64,000 bases of DNA from Callorhinus ursinus (GCF_003265705.1 NW_020312858.1:6322681-6386680), one strand, 5' to 3'. Shown: positions 21,705 to 32,830, numbered from the stretch's first letter. The notes: a model not told the origin generated them from the sequence alone. Translations and numbers: made by a program.

Positions 21705-22320
21705 TTCTGTTTTCCAGCATGTGTTGACTGTATGGTGCTCTGCTGGGCTGTCCTGAGATTCTTTTCCCCCTGGTTCTCTGATTATGAAGCAGATAATTCA
21801 TTTCTGGACATTCTGAGATAGTCTGTTTCTCTCCTTTTCTAGAAATGATATCTGAAAACTCACAACCTCTAGGAAGCATAACTTCTGGGCTTCCTTTTAT
21901 GCCTTTGCCTACCTAACATCCCCCCTTGGACCGTTTCTCTTCCCTCCACCGTGAAGTCATCTGATAGTATCTTGCTGGAACTGGAAGATTGTTCCTGGCG
22001 ATTTCAGGGAAAACGACTTTAGAAAGCTCTCTGAGCTCACTACAGGGTGTCTGTGTTGTTGTTGTTTTTAATTGGCAAAGATCTGGAGTCTCTGCTTTTG
22101 AATTGGGGTTTGACTGTGCCTACCAGCCTTGACACTTTGCTTCAAAAGTCAGGATGTGCCATCAGGAATGACTTGATTTTATCAGTGCCCTCCCACAGAT
22201 GTAGTTAGTAAAACTTCCCCTCAGAACTTGAGACTCAGTGGATTGTGATTCTTAGCTCTGAGAATGTTCATGTGTATTTTGGAGGGAGAGGTCCCACCAG
22301 GGTGGCTATGTGGATTCTAT
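21705..22320. other. No recognised feature
   Basis: Unique-looking DNA. Confidence 0.4.
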
Positions 22321-22374
22321 TAACCCCAGAGCCTCCCCCTCACCATTTTGTCTTTATCACTGTCACTGTTGCTG

Positions 22375-22560
22375 TTGAAAACAGATCATGATTTTGAGTG
22401 TGCATAATCTCAGGTCTGATGCAAAATTAATACCAATTGCTTGATTTTCACACCAAGACATTAATTATTATTTGTTTAGCATTTGCATTCACAGGTACCT
22501 GTGGAGGGAAATTAGCATACTCTGTTGTTAGGCCATTATTAAAATGACAGTTGGGAAAAT
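22375..22560. promoter_or_regulatory. Candidate conserved AT-rich element (speculative)
   Basis: Repeat-free AT-rich block with attaattattatttgttt (homeodomain/forkhead-like words), a 14-bp palindrome cacaggtacctgtg at 22490-22503, and gccattattaaaatgac. The texture resembles mammalian conserved non-coding elements. No alignment was available, so this is only a candidate. Confidence 0.2.
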
Positions 22561-22619
22561 ATTGAAAAATATTGTCTTTCCTTCTGTTTCCCTTTCTGGC
22601 ATTGTTCTTCTTCTTCTCC

Positions 22620-22640
22620 TTTTTTTTTTTTTTTTTTTTG
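22620..22640. repeat. Poly-T run
   Basis: About 21 T, next to a cttcttcttctcc stretch. No SINE or L1 body is attached. Confidence 0.9.
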
Positions 22641-22644
22641 TCTT

Positions 22645-23369
22645 CTCAGTAACTTACATTTGATGCACGATTTTGAAATTCCGGATAAGTAATGGGAACC
22701 ATTCTGGGACATTGGTACTTGCAACAAAATCCACAGTATGGAAACTCGGGTTTCCTTATGGCTTTTGCATTTGTGTGCAAAACAAGCTGAACCAGTCAAG
22801 CTGTTTAAAGCGGGTGATTCAGAGGCACCTGTGAAATCATCTTTTGTTGCTGAAATCTTTGGAGGGGCACAGCCGACACATTTAACTGGCTGCTTCCTAC
22901 AGTTGGGTCTGCCCGTGGTCGGGCTGAAAAGAGCAAGCAAAAGAGAATGATGGTCTTCCATCATTGTATTAGCAAAGAATCCTGAAATTGGAGTTTGATC
23001 ACCGGGGTTCACGTGGCCTGGGGATGCCACAGAGTAGCTGAAGACACTTGGACTCGGCACTTGATTTTCTTATCTCTTCTCATGCGACTCACCCCGGCAT
23101 GGCATGGCAAAGCTCAAGTGAGGTGACGCACCTTGTTAACTCTGGAGAACCAAGCATATGGGACAGGTAGCTGCAGCTACGATTGCTTGTTCTGTTTTCT
23201 TCTTTGGTCTTTTCCTGTGAAGGTCACGATCTCACGGGTGCCTCATCCTCCTGCATCCGGGGCTCATTGCCCAGGGTCCCAGAGTTTGCATGCATACAGG
23301 TGGGTTCCGCCAACACTGGTTCCCTGCTCTATGCATTTCCTCTGTGACCGTGAGCTGCTCGCAAGTTAA
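22645..23369. other. No recognised feature
   Basis: Unique-looking DNA; short frames on both strands without recognisable domains. Confidence 0.4.
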
Positions 23370-23382
23370 GGAAGATAGCCTT

Positions 23383-23591
23383 GGGCGCCTGGGTGGCTCA
23401 GTTGGTGAAGCGTCTGCCTTTGGCTCAGGTCACGATCCCAGGGTCCTGGGATTGAGCCCTGCGTGGGGCTCTCTGCTCAGCAGGGAGTCTGCTTCTCCCT
23501 CTCCCTTTGCCTGCCACTCCCCTGCTTGTGCTCTCCCTCTCTCTCTCTCTCTCTCTCTCTGTCAAAAAAATAAATAAAATCTTAAAAAAAA
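23383..23591 (+). mobile_element. Carnivore SINEC, full-length
   Basis: gggcgcctgggtggctcag head, A-box tggctcagttgg, B-box-like gggattgagccc, gtctgcttctccctctccct, a (CT)n of about 9 units and an AAATAAAAT tail. Flanked by ggaagatagcctt (23370-23382) and ggaagacaacctt (23592-23604), a 13-bp target duplication with two mismatches. Confidence 0.97.
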
Positions 23592-23774
23592 GGAAGACAA
23601 CCTTTCTAGGCAAAGGAGAGTCTTATTTTTTTCATCCATATTGGTAAAAATGAATTTATTAAGTCAATAAATTTACTGAACATCTACATTGCCATGTCCA
23701 GGGTGTTCTTGGTTCCCATCCTTGGGGACTTACAGCTCAGAATGTGTGAATTTTCCCCAAAGCCAGAAGGATAT

Positions 23775-23890
23775 GTTAGTTAATTGATTCATCTGTTCAT
23801 TAAACAATCATCTATTGAGCCTCTTATGAACTAGGGCCTGTGCTGGGCACCGGGGATTGAAAGTGAGCAGGATAAGATCCCTCTCTGCTA
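23775..23890 (-). repeat. L2 LINE 3' end
   Basis: tgattcatctgttcattaaa, catctattgagcctcttatg and gcctgtgctgggcaccgggg match the antisense L2 terminus. Confidence 0.65.
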
Positions 23891-23924
23891 AGTTACCAAA
23901 CTCTTTGTACGCTGGGCATGCAAA

Positions 23925-24075
23925 TCCCTTGTGGGCTCAGCCGCACATTCAGAGTGCAGCATGCCCTCCGTGCTCACTCCCAGGAGATTCGGATCAGGCA
24001 TCTGGAGTTTGAAGCTGCATTTTGCACAAGTCCCTGGGTGTTGGAAAACAATGGGAACTACTGCTCTGGGGAATC
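23925..24075 (+). repeat. Possible hAT-type MER fragment
   Basis: gagattcggatcaggcatct followed by gggaactactgctctgggg resembles the right end of MER3/MER5-like elements. Confidence 0.4.
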
Positions 24076-24085
24076 CATGTGCAGT

Positions 24086-24088
<3 letters not shown>

Positions 24089-24126
<38 letters not shown>

Positions 24127-24142
24127 CACATACACACACACG
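24089..24142. repeat. (CA)n microsatellite
   Basis: About 18 perfect CA units, then interrupted CA to 24142. Confidence 0.95.
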
Positions 24143-24534
24143 AGACTAAGTCAGTGTGGGAGAACCAGAGAATGTTTCTCAGAGTTGGAAATCAGCTGTT
24201 CAGGCAAAACACCTGGCTTCCTGGGCCCCTCCCGCCTGCAGTCTTGAGATATTTGCCCCCAGGAGTGAAACGGCCAGAGACAGCCTCATCACCACTCTGA
24301 AGTTCCAATAAGAAACATAAAATCTGCTCCTCTGTGATAAAATATGCACATTTTTATATAGAAAAAGAAAAATATTTTGCACCTCATACCATAAGTTTGT
24401 CCCCCTTATCATAAATCTTTTTGGAAAGAAAACCACCTTGAATTGTAGTCTTACGGTGTTTCATGCTCTTTGGCACGCCACCATTTGAACAACCGATTCA
24501 TTTATTTATTTTATTATTTTTGGATATAATTTTA

Positions 24535-24735
24535 GCATTGGCTATTTAGTGAACCTTTCCTCGGTGGCAAGTGCTATGCAAAGCACATTCCACACATTAT
24601 CTCATTTAATCTTTGCAGGGGGTTCATGAAGTGACCGTTGTTATTTTTCCTGTTTTATAGCTGATGCAACCGAGGCTTGTAGATCCCTGGTCTTGCCCCA
24701 GGTGGCCCATGCCAGGAGGCATTTCCAATTTCTTC
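24535..24735 (-). repeat. MIR SINE
   Basis: cacattatctcatttaatct, ttgcagggggttcatgaagt, ttttcctgttttatagctga and gcaaccgaggc match antisense MIR. Confidence 0.75.
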
Positions 24736-24739
24736 TAAA

Positions 24740-25755
24740 TGGCGCTGAAATGCCCCTTGTTGGACAGAAAGCTTTGGCCATGTGCTTGATTATTTCTTTA
24801 TAATTGAGTTCCCCAAGGGGGGATTTTTGTGTGACTCCTATCAGGACAGACCCTGTCCCCTGACTTTTGCTCCTGTTCCGGTTGCTCTCATTGTCCCAGG
24901 AGCCCTGGGCCTGCCGTGCTGTGCCTTTCCCCTCTCTGCTTTCCTGTGACTACCCTCCTGCCTGCGACCGATAGAGGGATTTGAGCCAGGGCTCCTGGGA
25001 CCCCCTTTCTTGGCCACCAGCGTCTCCTGATGTCTCTTTGGGCAGCGGCATGTAAAGGCCAATAAAATCAGGTTGCAGTGACACTGTGACAAGGTGTCAG
25101 CACCTATGGCCGTCCCTGGACTCTGACAGGCACCTGGGCAAGCTTTCTCCATGGCCCCTTGGTGACGAGTGACAAACAGCATCAGTCACGAGTACAGTGG
25201 GGCTGAAAGCAGAAGGAGATGCTGAAGGCAGCTCCCTCCTGCCACTGGGAGCCCCTGGGACACTGTCAGTAGGAGACCCTCACAGGCGAGGCAGTGTGGA
25301 GTTGGTGGCGCGCCCTCCCTCCCTCCTGGGGCTGCCACCTCCTGTGCGATAAGTTGAGGGTATTTGTAGGTTTGAGAGTGTCCAGCTTTTGGAGGTCCCT
25401 TCCTCCATCATCAAAAACATTTTAAAAATGCACTCACATCTCAGACTATTGAGCTGCATTCACTAGTGCCCATTTGGAGCATTTTACAGGCATTTAATGC
25501 ACATTTGTTTCCGTTTTAATTTTTTTCTAAGAATATTGGAGCTGTATTTTGAAAAGTCCTAATGTTTTTGGAGGCCCTTGCATAATCCCACAAGCACTGA
25601 GTTTATAATGCCCGGTGGGTAAAACAACTCTACCCTCTCATGAACTTCCAGGAAAGAGATCCTCCAGCTTCTTGGTGACCTAAGTGCAAATGCTTCCCAT
25701 GGTGCCTTCTCTCCTCAGCCCCCAGACTCCCCTGGCATCTTCTTCTTAGAGCTTC
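24740..25755. other. No recognised feature
   Basis: Unique-looking. 25440-25620 is AT-rich and repeat-free (tttaatgcacatttgtttcc), a further weak candidate for a conserved non-coding block. Confidence 0.4.
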
Positions 25756-25764
25756 CATAGCACC

Positions 25765-25950
25765 CAGATTCCATCAGCACGGAGGGACGGCTTACGCTTA
25801 GTGGCTATCCTGTCTGTCTCCTCTGCTGGAGCAGGAGCTGGGACCCTCTCTCACGTCTGAACCCCCAGTGACTCAGCAATGGTGCCAAGTGGTGCATAGC
25901 AGGATCTCAACATGAGCCCATTAAATGCATGGAAGAAAGGATGAATGGTT
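25765..25950 (+). repeat. L2 LINE 3' end
   Basis: ctgctggagcaggagctggg, ccccagtgactcagcaatgg and gcatggaagaaaggatgaat fit a decayed sense L2 terminus. Confidence 0.55.
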
Positions 25951-25974
25951 GGAGCTATGAGGGATGTTTCTAGA

Positions 25975-26145
25975 TTCGGGCTTCTCACAATGCCATCTCT
26001 GGTTTCATGTGGCAGCAGCTGCTAGCAACTAGGTAGAAATGCAAATTCTCAGGTTCCTACCCCAGACCTCCTGAGTCGGAAACTCTCTACCGGTGTCACC
26101 TCCAGGAGACAGGAATGCACTCTGAAGACGGAGAACCATGCTGTA
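25975..26145 (+). repeat. MER20-like hAT relic
   Basis: gtagaaatgcaaattctcag, gttcctaccccagacctcct and gagtcggaaactctctacc match the core of MER20-type non-autonomous hAT elements, ending near ggagaaccatgctg. Confidence 0.7.
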
Positions 26146-26183
26146 GACCAGCGCTTCTCAAACAGATCACCTAAGAATCTATT

Positions 26184-26196
26184 AAAATGCAGAATC
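26184..26196. repeat. Target-site duplication, left copy
   Basis: aaaatgcagaatc, repeated exactly at 26382-26394. Confidence 0.92.
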
Positions 26197-26197
26197 A

Positions 26198-26381
26198 GGG
26201 GCACCTGGGTGGCTCAGTTGGTTAAGCATCTGCCTTCGGCTCCGGTCATGTTCCCAGGGTCCTGGGATCGAGCCCTGCATTGGACTCCTTGCTCAGTGGG
26301 GAGCCTGCTTCTCCCTCTCCCTCTGCCCCTCCTCCTGCTCCCGCTCTCTCTCTGTCAAATAAATAAATAAAATCTTTAAAA
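26198..26381 (+). mobile_element. Carnivore SINEC inserted in a hAT relic
   Basis: ggggcacctgggtggctcag head, A-box tggctcagttgg at 26210-26221, B-box gatcgagcc at 26266-26274, gagcctgcttctccctctcc and AAATAAATAAAT tail. Perfect 13-bp target duplications show a comparatively recent insertion. Confidence 0.97.
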
Positions 26382-26394
26382 AAAATGCAGAATC
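26382..26394. repeat. Target-site duplication, right copy
   Basis: aaaatgcagaatc, identical to 26184-26196. Confidence 0.92.
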
Positions 26395-26539
26395 TGATTC
26401 AATATGTTTAGGATGCGCTCTGAGATTCTGCATTTCTAACAAGCTCCCAGATGAGGCTGGTGCTGGTCTATGGACCACGCTCTGAGTAGCAAGGCTCTAG
26501 ATTACCCTAGAAGTATCCAAGGTCCAGTATTCATTGCCA

Positions 26540-26705
26540 GGCAGGGAGAAGGCAATCTACACTTGGTAAGTGACGTCAATTCTCAAGCCTCAGTCTCCTT
26601 ATATGTCACAGGGGGACAATGATGAGCTTATTATTATGGGTAAATGAAATAATACGCAATGCGTAGTGCTTGGGACATCATGAGCGCTTGGTAGCTGTTT
26701 TCTCT
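26540..26705 (+). repeat. MIR SINE
   Basis: attctcaagcctcagtctcc, ttatatgtcacagggggaca, aatgatgagcttattattat and catcatgagcgcttggtagc match sense MIR core and tail. Confidence 0.75.
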
Positions 26706-26709
26706 TCCC

Positions 26710-27770
26710 TCGATCCTCCCCATACAACTTACCGTTTTTCTTTCTCATTCAGGTATCAAAGCTCTTAAACGCAAAGACTATGCTTTTATCCTTCCGAAGC
26801 CAGCCAGTAGAGATAGTTATTTGAATGACTGATGTTAAGTGATGAGAAAAACCTTTAAAATCTCCTCTAATGTTTCTTACAACCATTTAGGATGCGACAA
26901 ACAGTATAAAAAAGGATGGGTGAAGTCAAAGGGGTAGGAGTCAGGAATGGAAAGAGAGGTTCTCTTGGCTGAGGCTCAGGGAAGCAGAGCTAAGAGAACA
27001 TCCATGTGGCTCAGAGACAGCACACATTTACTGGGCACCAACTGCATGCCCGTGTCCGGCCCTTGGGGACATGGTGTCACCGGGATGCTGGGGAGGAATG
27101 GATGGAGGAATGGAATGTGGGGGCCTCGAAACCTTTTCCTAATTGTGATCATTTGTCTTCTTGCAAGACGCAGACCCTCATTTGGACTTGGCTGGGGATT
27201 GTGTGGGCAGGGGAGGCATGGGTGTGGGGGGAGGAAGTCAGCATGAAATTAATTCTCTGCCTCTCCTCTCTGGAATGTCAATAATGTGCTGAGGACAGTG
27301 GCGGAGTGAAGTTGGCTGCCAGCACCCCCCCCCCCACAACCTGAGCTCAGAGTCTCTGAGCCCTCCTGGCAATTTGGGGGCTCCTAGGTCCCCGGGCCGG
27401 TGGCATCCTGATTCTCCCATCCTGGAGAGCCAGGCGACCTTCCCTGCTTCTATCAGCCACCAAGGGGAGGCATGACCCACCCACTGCTAGGGTCTCCCTT
27501 TCTCCCAGGACACTGGGTGGGGCAGCAACCCTTGGGGAGAAAGTTCAGCTGAGTTTGCTCCAGGTGGCAACAGTTTGGTCAGTCTGGGGGCCGGGAGCCC
27601 CGCCGCCCTGCCCGAGCCTCTCCATCGTCTCCCACTGCTGTGCCATCTTTCTTCGGCTCAGCGGCCCCCACTTTCTGCAGCCAGCTGCAGAAGTGGCCCA
27701 GGCAGCTGGGCCCTCTGTCACCATGCACTTGCATGCTCTGGAACTGCATTAAAATAGTTCACATTCACAT
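26710..27770. other. No recognised feature
   Basis: Unique-looking, GC-rich from about 27000, with a C-run at 27326-27337. Frames of 60-100 codons overlap in several phases and have no domains. Confidence 0.4.
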
Positions 27771-27774
27771 GAGC

Positions 27775-27935
27775 CTCTGTTTATACAGGCTGGTGGTAGG
27801 AAAGTTCCAAACTCTCATTTGATAGGCGGGGCAACTGCGGTGCAGGGAGCTCAGGTGACTTACTTGGGATCCCAGAGCCAGGTGGTTCGTGTAGAGCCAG
27901 CACTGTGCCTTTGCACCACGAGGGCAGGCGCCCTG
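27775..27935 (-). repeat. MIR SINE
   Basis: ctctcatttgataggcgggg, caactgcggtgcagggagct, gtgacttacttgggatccca and the gagccag run match antisense MIR. Confidence 0.65.
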
Positions 27936-28289
27936 AGCTCCGGCTCCTAGGGAAGGCTGCCTGCCTTGTCTGCCTGGCAGTCAGCACCGATTGCAAATTC
28001 TAGCTCTACAGACATGTGATGGCAGGTGCTTGCCCATTGGTAATGTTTCTAGAAATGGAGTGGTGTGGAGGACCAGTGCCCCATCCTCTGGTCCAGGAGG
28101 CTCTGAGCTGGCAGGTTAGTGAGGGAGCTGATCACAGAGGGCAAGAAGCTTTTGGGATAGTGGGGACCATAGGAATTTGTGGGATGGAGATGACAAGGTG
28201 GGGATACAGAGGGCTGTTCCCATTCTGTTTGGTGTCTACAGTTGAGGTGGCGAGTTCTCCTTCAAATGGACACGACATATATGTATGGG

Positions 28290-28329
28290 TACACACACAC
28301 ACACACACACACGCACACACACACGCATA
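28290..28329. repeat. (CA)n microsatellite
   Basis: About 18 CA units with cg interruptions. Confidence 0.95.
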
Positions 28330-28334
28330 TAGTC

Positions 28335-28740
28335 TTTCCCTTCTTTAAAAGTGGCGTGCTTATTGTAGATACCTTGCAAATACATAAATGAGAAAAAAAA
28401 AACCTAGCCATACTTTTGACATAAAGGGACGACGATTATTAATCTTATGTGTACCAGTCCATACTTTCCTATGGATTGTTTTACCCAGTTGAGTTCATAG
28501 TGAGTGTATCCTTTTAGATCTTGCTCGTTTCACTTCACAAGTGCGTTTTCCATGTTATTACGAATTCTTTATCAACTGTCCTCCTTTGGGGGGCAATTCA
28601 CCGTGGCTTGCTCATCCATTTGACGATTATTGGACATTTGGGCTGTTTCCACATTTTCCACATGATAACATGGAAATAAAAATGATCTCTATACCCAAAG
28701 ATTTTGTATATAAATAGCTAATAATCACAACATACTTCGA
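28335..28740 (-). repeat. Old L1M fragment
   Basis: cttgctcatccatttgacga, ttattggacatttgggctgt and ttccacattttccacatga are decayed antisense L1 ORF2-end text. Confidence 0.55.
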
Positions 28741-28934
28741 TAGCTAATAAAGATCATAGTGATATATTTTTTTTTCAGAGAGTTTCCTAGGAACGGAGGG
28801 CGGCTCGATCAAAGGTCGACCAAGCTCCAGACCTGCCACCAAATTATTTTTTAAAAAGGATGGTTGCGATTTTCCATCCCACCAGCCCTGTTTGAGATGC
28901 ACGCGAAGGGGCACCTGAGTAGCTACAAAAGAGG

Positions 28935-29195
28935 TAGAGGGGCAGTGGAGGCTTAGCACAGAGGTGACCATGTCTGGGTTCGCATCAACCACAACACGCC
29001 CGATGCCCCAACAGCGCGGCCCAGTGCAAGTCATTTAACTTCCATGGGCTTCGGGTTCTCATTTTCACCATGGAGTTGCCGTCGAGGCTCCCTCCCAGGG
29101 CTGTTTCCAGAATCAATGAACAGTTACAAGTGACAGGCTCCAAACGGTGTGCATCCAAAGTCCTCATCAACACCAGCAGTGGCGAAGGATTGGTA
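28935..29195 (+). repeat. MIR SINE, near full length
   Basis: gtgcaagtcatttaacttcc, atgggcttcgggttctcatt, ttcaccatgg and the later aatcaatgaac match sense MIR. Confidence 0.65.
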
Positions 29196-29329
29196 ATAAT
29201 ACCCATCCAGGTCTCAAGGACCCGAGCCCTTGGTTCACACTCCCGGCAGACGCGGGGAGGCAGGGCTGACCCTGCGCTCCGGTGGAGTCAGAGCACGTGC
29301 CCTCTCCTTATACAATCGCTGAACAAATT

Positions 29330-29530
29330 CTTATAATTTAATCATGACTTTTAATGTTTGAAATGGTGGCTTTTACATTTTACTGGAGCTCCATTGCCGG
29401 CTGCTCTGTGTTATACCCCCTGTTTATATTGCAATGCAAATTATTCCTGGTGGAGAGTTTACAAACTGCACTTCCATTATTAATAGGGTTATGATTTCCC
29501 CCATTCCACTCTTATCTCTCTTGCTCGTGT
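29330..29530. promoter_or_regulatory. Candidate conserved AT-rich element (speculative)
   Basis: Repeat-free AT-rich DNA inside a GC-richer region, with ataatttaatcatgactttt, the octamer ATGCAAAT (29434-29441, POU-type word) and ccattattaataggg. The texture is like a developmental enhancer; no direct proof. Confidence 0.22.
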
Positions 29531-29534
29531 AATA

Positions 29535-30890
29535 CATAATTCATGCTCCCCACCCTTCGCCCGTCTCAGTGCCAGGGTGCAGCTCTCTCTCTCTCTCTTT
29601 TCCTGATGACTGTAATTGGTATGCAGTGGGAGTCAAATGACCATGTCCCTGGCCTCAGGCTCTCTCTAACGGTGTTTTCTGGAAGGACTAATGTAGAGGA
29701 GAAATCGAAGCGCTGGGCCATCTCTGGTCAAGGCTTGAGTTCCAATTCTTTCTGAGCTCGGAATCCTAGGCAGACACGCATGGGGCTTCCAGGGGCCCTA
29801 AAACAGAATCGGCCAGTCGGAAGGAATGGGGTATCTTGGCCGAGGATGGGTCACGGCATTGGCGGGGGTGGGGGTGAGGTGGTGGGGCGAGGGGTGAGCT
29901 CCGTGGGCTTCAGCTGGCTAGCGTGGTCTGGGTGTTCCTGGACAAGTCGGAGCCTCGATCCTCCACCCCATACTCGTTGAGTGCCCCTCCCTGCAGGTGG
30001 GAGGATGGCCATCTTTTCCCATACCCACCTTGACATTTAAAGCCCTGGGCTGGCCCTTCTCACTGAAAACAGACACCACAGTGGAGTCCCGTCAGAAAAT
30101 CCCAGGCTGGGGGTGGAGAGCCGTCGGTCTCAGAACTGGAACTCCTCCTACATGCTTGAGCTCAGGGACCAAAGGCAGGCAGACCCTTTCTCCACAGGCA
30201 GCTCTGGGTTGCTCGGTGGGGGTGCACATGCTGGAGGCTCAGGGAGGCTTCAGAAGAAACTGACCCGAGGAAGCCACAACAGGGGGCCGCTTAGCCCCCA
30301 TTGGAAGCAAGCCGTTGGGGACACAGGGCCACCGTCCTCTCAAACTGCTTTGCAGGCCCTCCCGGCTTGGGCTTGGGCGACAGTCCCAGGACACTTGCCT
30401 CCATCAGAGGGGACATGTATTCTTTGATTGAAATCCCGCATGCTTCCCCAGATGGCAGGGTTCCTGCTGCCTACACCTCCTCTCGGGGGATATTCTTTCT
30501 CACCTGGCAGGTATCCTGTCTCCGTCCATGGTCACTCTGATGCCACACTTCTCCAGAAGCTCTTCCCTGGGCGGCCTGGTTCCCTCAGCTGACGGCAGCC
30601 CTTCCAGCATTGTAGTTCCTGCGTGGGAATAACTTCTTCCTTGTTAAGCCTGGGTGCAGCCCTCTTGGGTGGGTGGGTAGGGGGTCCTGGAGCATGCACA
30701 GTGTCACACACACAGTTTCCCTGCTGATGACCCACCACGAGGACCCGAGGGACAGGCTGGGTTCGAGGGCTTATTCTTTTCCTCGGTGCCCTGATCAGTG
30801 CCTGGGAGTTGGGGCATCTCTGTTCCCCTATTCGAGAGTCTTAGTTCCCACAGTCAGGGGCAGACAAGTAGTCTCACGATTCCCCTGACT
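29535..30890. other. No recognised feature
   Basis: GC-rich unique-looking DNA with overlapping frames of 60-104 codons in several phases; none recognisable. Confidence 0.4.
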
Positions 30891-30894
30891 CTAA

Positions 30895-31165
30895 GTGCTT
30901 GTGCTGGGGACTCGCTGGGTCAGGTCCCCTGGGTGGGGCCACAGAGAGCCCGTCGGACACCTCCCTGGGCTTTCGTAGTCCCCGAGGCCGGAGCAGCCGC
31001 CGGGTCTGAGCAAGCCCAAAGGCCCTTTCCAGAGGCCCTGTCTGGACGCCCTGTGGCTCTGTTTCCTCACCACAACCCTGGCAGTGACAGGAACTCCTTA
31101 AGTCCCTGCCGGGCACACACCCCCATTTCCCGGCAGGCTCTGGACCGCACCCTGCCCTCGCATCT
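30895..31165. other. CpG-rich patch
   Basis: A local cluster of CpG dinucleotides (for example gaggccggagcagccgccgg near 30985) in otherwise CpG-poor DNA. It could be a weak CpG island. I see no TATA box or first exon. It merges into the CA-rich tract downstream. Confidence 0.35.
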
Positions 31166-31199
31166 CCGTCTCTCCTCCTCTCCCTGCTCCTCCCTCAAG

Positions 31200-31450
31200 C
31201 ACACCTTCACAGACACACACCCATCAGCTGCCCACGGCCGCACTCACAGACATAAGGGCACACGGACGCATGGGGCTGTTGCAAACACAGATCCTCAGAA
31301 GTCAACTCAAAAGCACACAGAGGCACAGACACGTGAGCACACACGTGAGACGAACATGGACACGCCCATGAACACGTGTACACACATACAGAGGCACGCA
31401 TGAGCGTATGCACACGAAACAGGACCCGGGCACAAACACACGCACACCCA
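31200..31450. repeat. Degenerate CA-rich low-complexity tract
   Basis: About 250 bp of irregular cacaca/cacgca/acacgtgag text, like an old expanded (CA)n broken by point changes. It creates spurious His/Thr-rich open frames (for example 30798-31403, +) and Cys/Val-rich antisense frames. Confidence 0.8.
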
Positions 31451-31454
31451 GCCC

Positions 31455-32040
31455 ACGCTCACTTCTAGGAAAGCCCTGCTTCTTCCCCCACGTGCTGGGT
31501 GCATGCAAAGCCACAGTTGCGTACTCAAACCCACTTGTACCTCCAAGGCCCCCGAGTGACTGAATCATGAAGCACTTTCCTGTTTAAGTTTATTTTCTTC
31601 TGGCAACAGGGAAATGCTTATTTCCAAGAAGCAGAGCCAGGGGAGTTCGCCGAACCCTCGCTGCTGTGGCTTGGGCACATTTTGGCATCGGGCTCTGTCT
31701 CTCGGGGCTCTGTTTATACAGCCCCATTTCTCCTCTTTCTCCCCATCTCTGGGTGCCACCAGGGTGAGCTGAGCCGAATCGAGTTGCCAGTTTTAAAGCT
31801 TCTGTTTATTGGACATTGACAAGACCCCTTTGGTCATTGCCAAGGATCTGGGGGTGACGTTTGCTAACCTCTTCCCTGAGTGTCTTGCTTCCTAGCTCCA
31901 GGAGCTGAGAGTCGGTTCAAGCCTCCTGTTTATGGCAGGTCTCTTGTAAAGTCTCCTGTGGCCATCTGGAGTGGCTGTTTTGTGTGAGGGACTCAGCTTT
32001 ACACGAATTAACCCCCTCAAAGACAGGGTATTTTTTTTTT
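31455..32040. other. No recognised feature; ends in poly-T
   Basis: Unique-looking DNA; T-run of about 16 at 32030-32045. Confidence 0.45.
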
Positions 32041-32049
32041 TTTTTGCCC

Positions 32050-32130
32050 GTTTTGTTTGCAACTGTCTCCTTAGCACTAGGAACAACACCAGGCACACAG
32101 GAGAGGCTTGAGGAATATTTGTTGCATGCA
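32050..32130 (+). repeat. L2 LINE 3' end
   Basis: gcactaggaacaacaccagg, cacacaggagaggcttgagg and aatatttgttgcatgc match the sense L2 terminus. Confidence 0.65.
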
Positions 32131-32134
32131 TTAT

Positions 32135-32310
32135 CTAACCTGACACAACAACCCTTTGAGTTAAGTATTGTTTTTCTCATTTTACAAATTTCTCATTTTA
32201 CAGAGACTGAGGCTCCTCGTGGAGCCAACCACAAACCTGCAGTTAGAAAGTGAGTGAGGAATTGAACCCAGGTCATTGGCCCCACGGTGCAAGTTTCTGT
32301 ACCGTTAGGG
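32135..32310 (-). repeat. MIR SINE
   Basis: cacaacaaccctttgagtta, ctcattttacagagactgag and gaattgaacccaggtcattg match antisense MIR; a short internal duplication of ctcattttac is visible. Confidence 0.8.
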
Positions 32311-32649
32311 GTGGTTGGCCTTTCTGGTCTTCGGAATCCCGAACTTTGAGAACTGTGTAGCTTATGATTTATGCCACAGTCCCTTTAGGGTGAATGAAGG
32401 CAGAGCCCGGCTCATAGAAGCTGAACCCTATCATCTGGATAAATGGGTCACTCTTCTGCAGGCTCCACTGGTTTTGGGGTTTCCCTATTGTGTTCCCAAG
32501 TCTGGCTTGTCTTTACCTAGAACAACCTCGGGTCACAGGGGAGAGTTTCTCAGAGTGACAAAAACATACCTGAACCAAGCCCAGGTGTGCGTCTACCCCG
32601 GACCCACCAGGACAGTCTCATCTTCGGGAACTCGTTGGTTGTGTGATGC

Positions 32650-32830
32650 TCGAGATTGTTTGATTCATTGATTGATTGATTCATTCTTTCAGCACATCTT
32701 TATTGATCACCTCATATCATGGTCCTGTGTTTTGACTCTGAGGAAACTGAGTTGGATTGGATGTAATCATTTCTTTCAAGGAGCGGGGGCAGTCTAGTGG
32801 AGGAAGCAGAGACGGGACCAAAATATGCCC
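32650..32830 (-). repeat. L2 LINE 3' end
   Basis: ttgattgattgattcattct, ttcagcacatctttattgat and gagcgggggcagtctagtgg match a decayed antisense L2 end. Confidence 0.55.

Larger units (their letters stand above)
26150..26510 (+). repeat. Second hAT MER relic, split by a SINE
   Basis: accagcgcttctcaaacaga with taagaatctattaaaatgc on the left. atctgattcaatatgtttag, tctgcatttctaacaagctc and ccagatgaggctggtgctgg lie on the right of the SINE (26198-26381). Confidence 0.7.

Noticed and set aside
22539..23060. 173-codon minus frame
   Set aside because: Contains the poly-T run as a Lys stretch and has no domain.
28908..28925. ggggcacctgagtagct, like a SINE head
   Set aside because: Nothing after it follows the SINE body; a MIR begins nearby. 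Chance similarity or a tiny fragment.
30798..31403. 201-codon plus frame rich in His/Thr
   Set aside because: Its C-terminal part is translation of the degenerate CA-rich tract; no recognisable protein.
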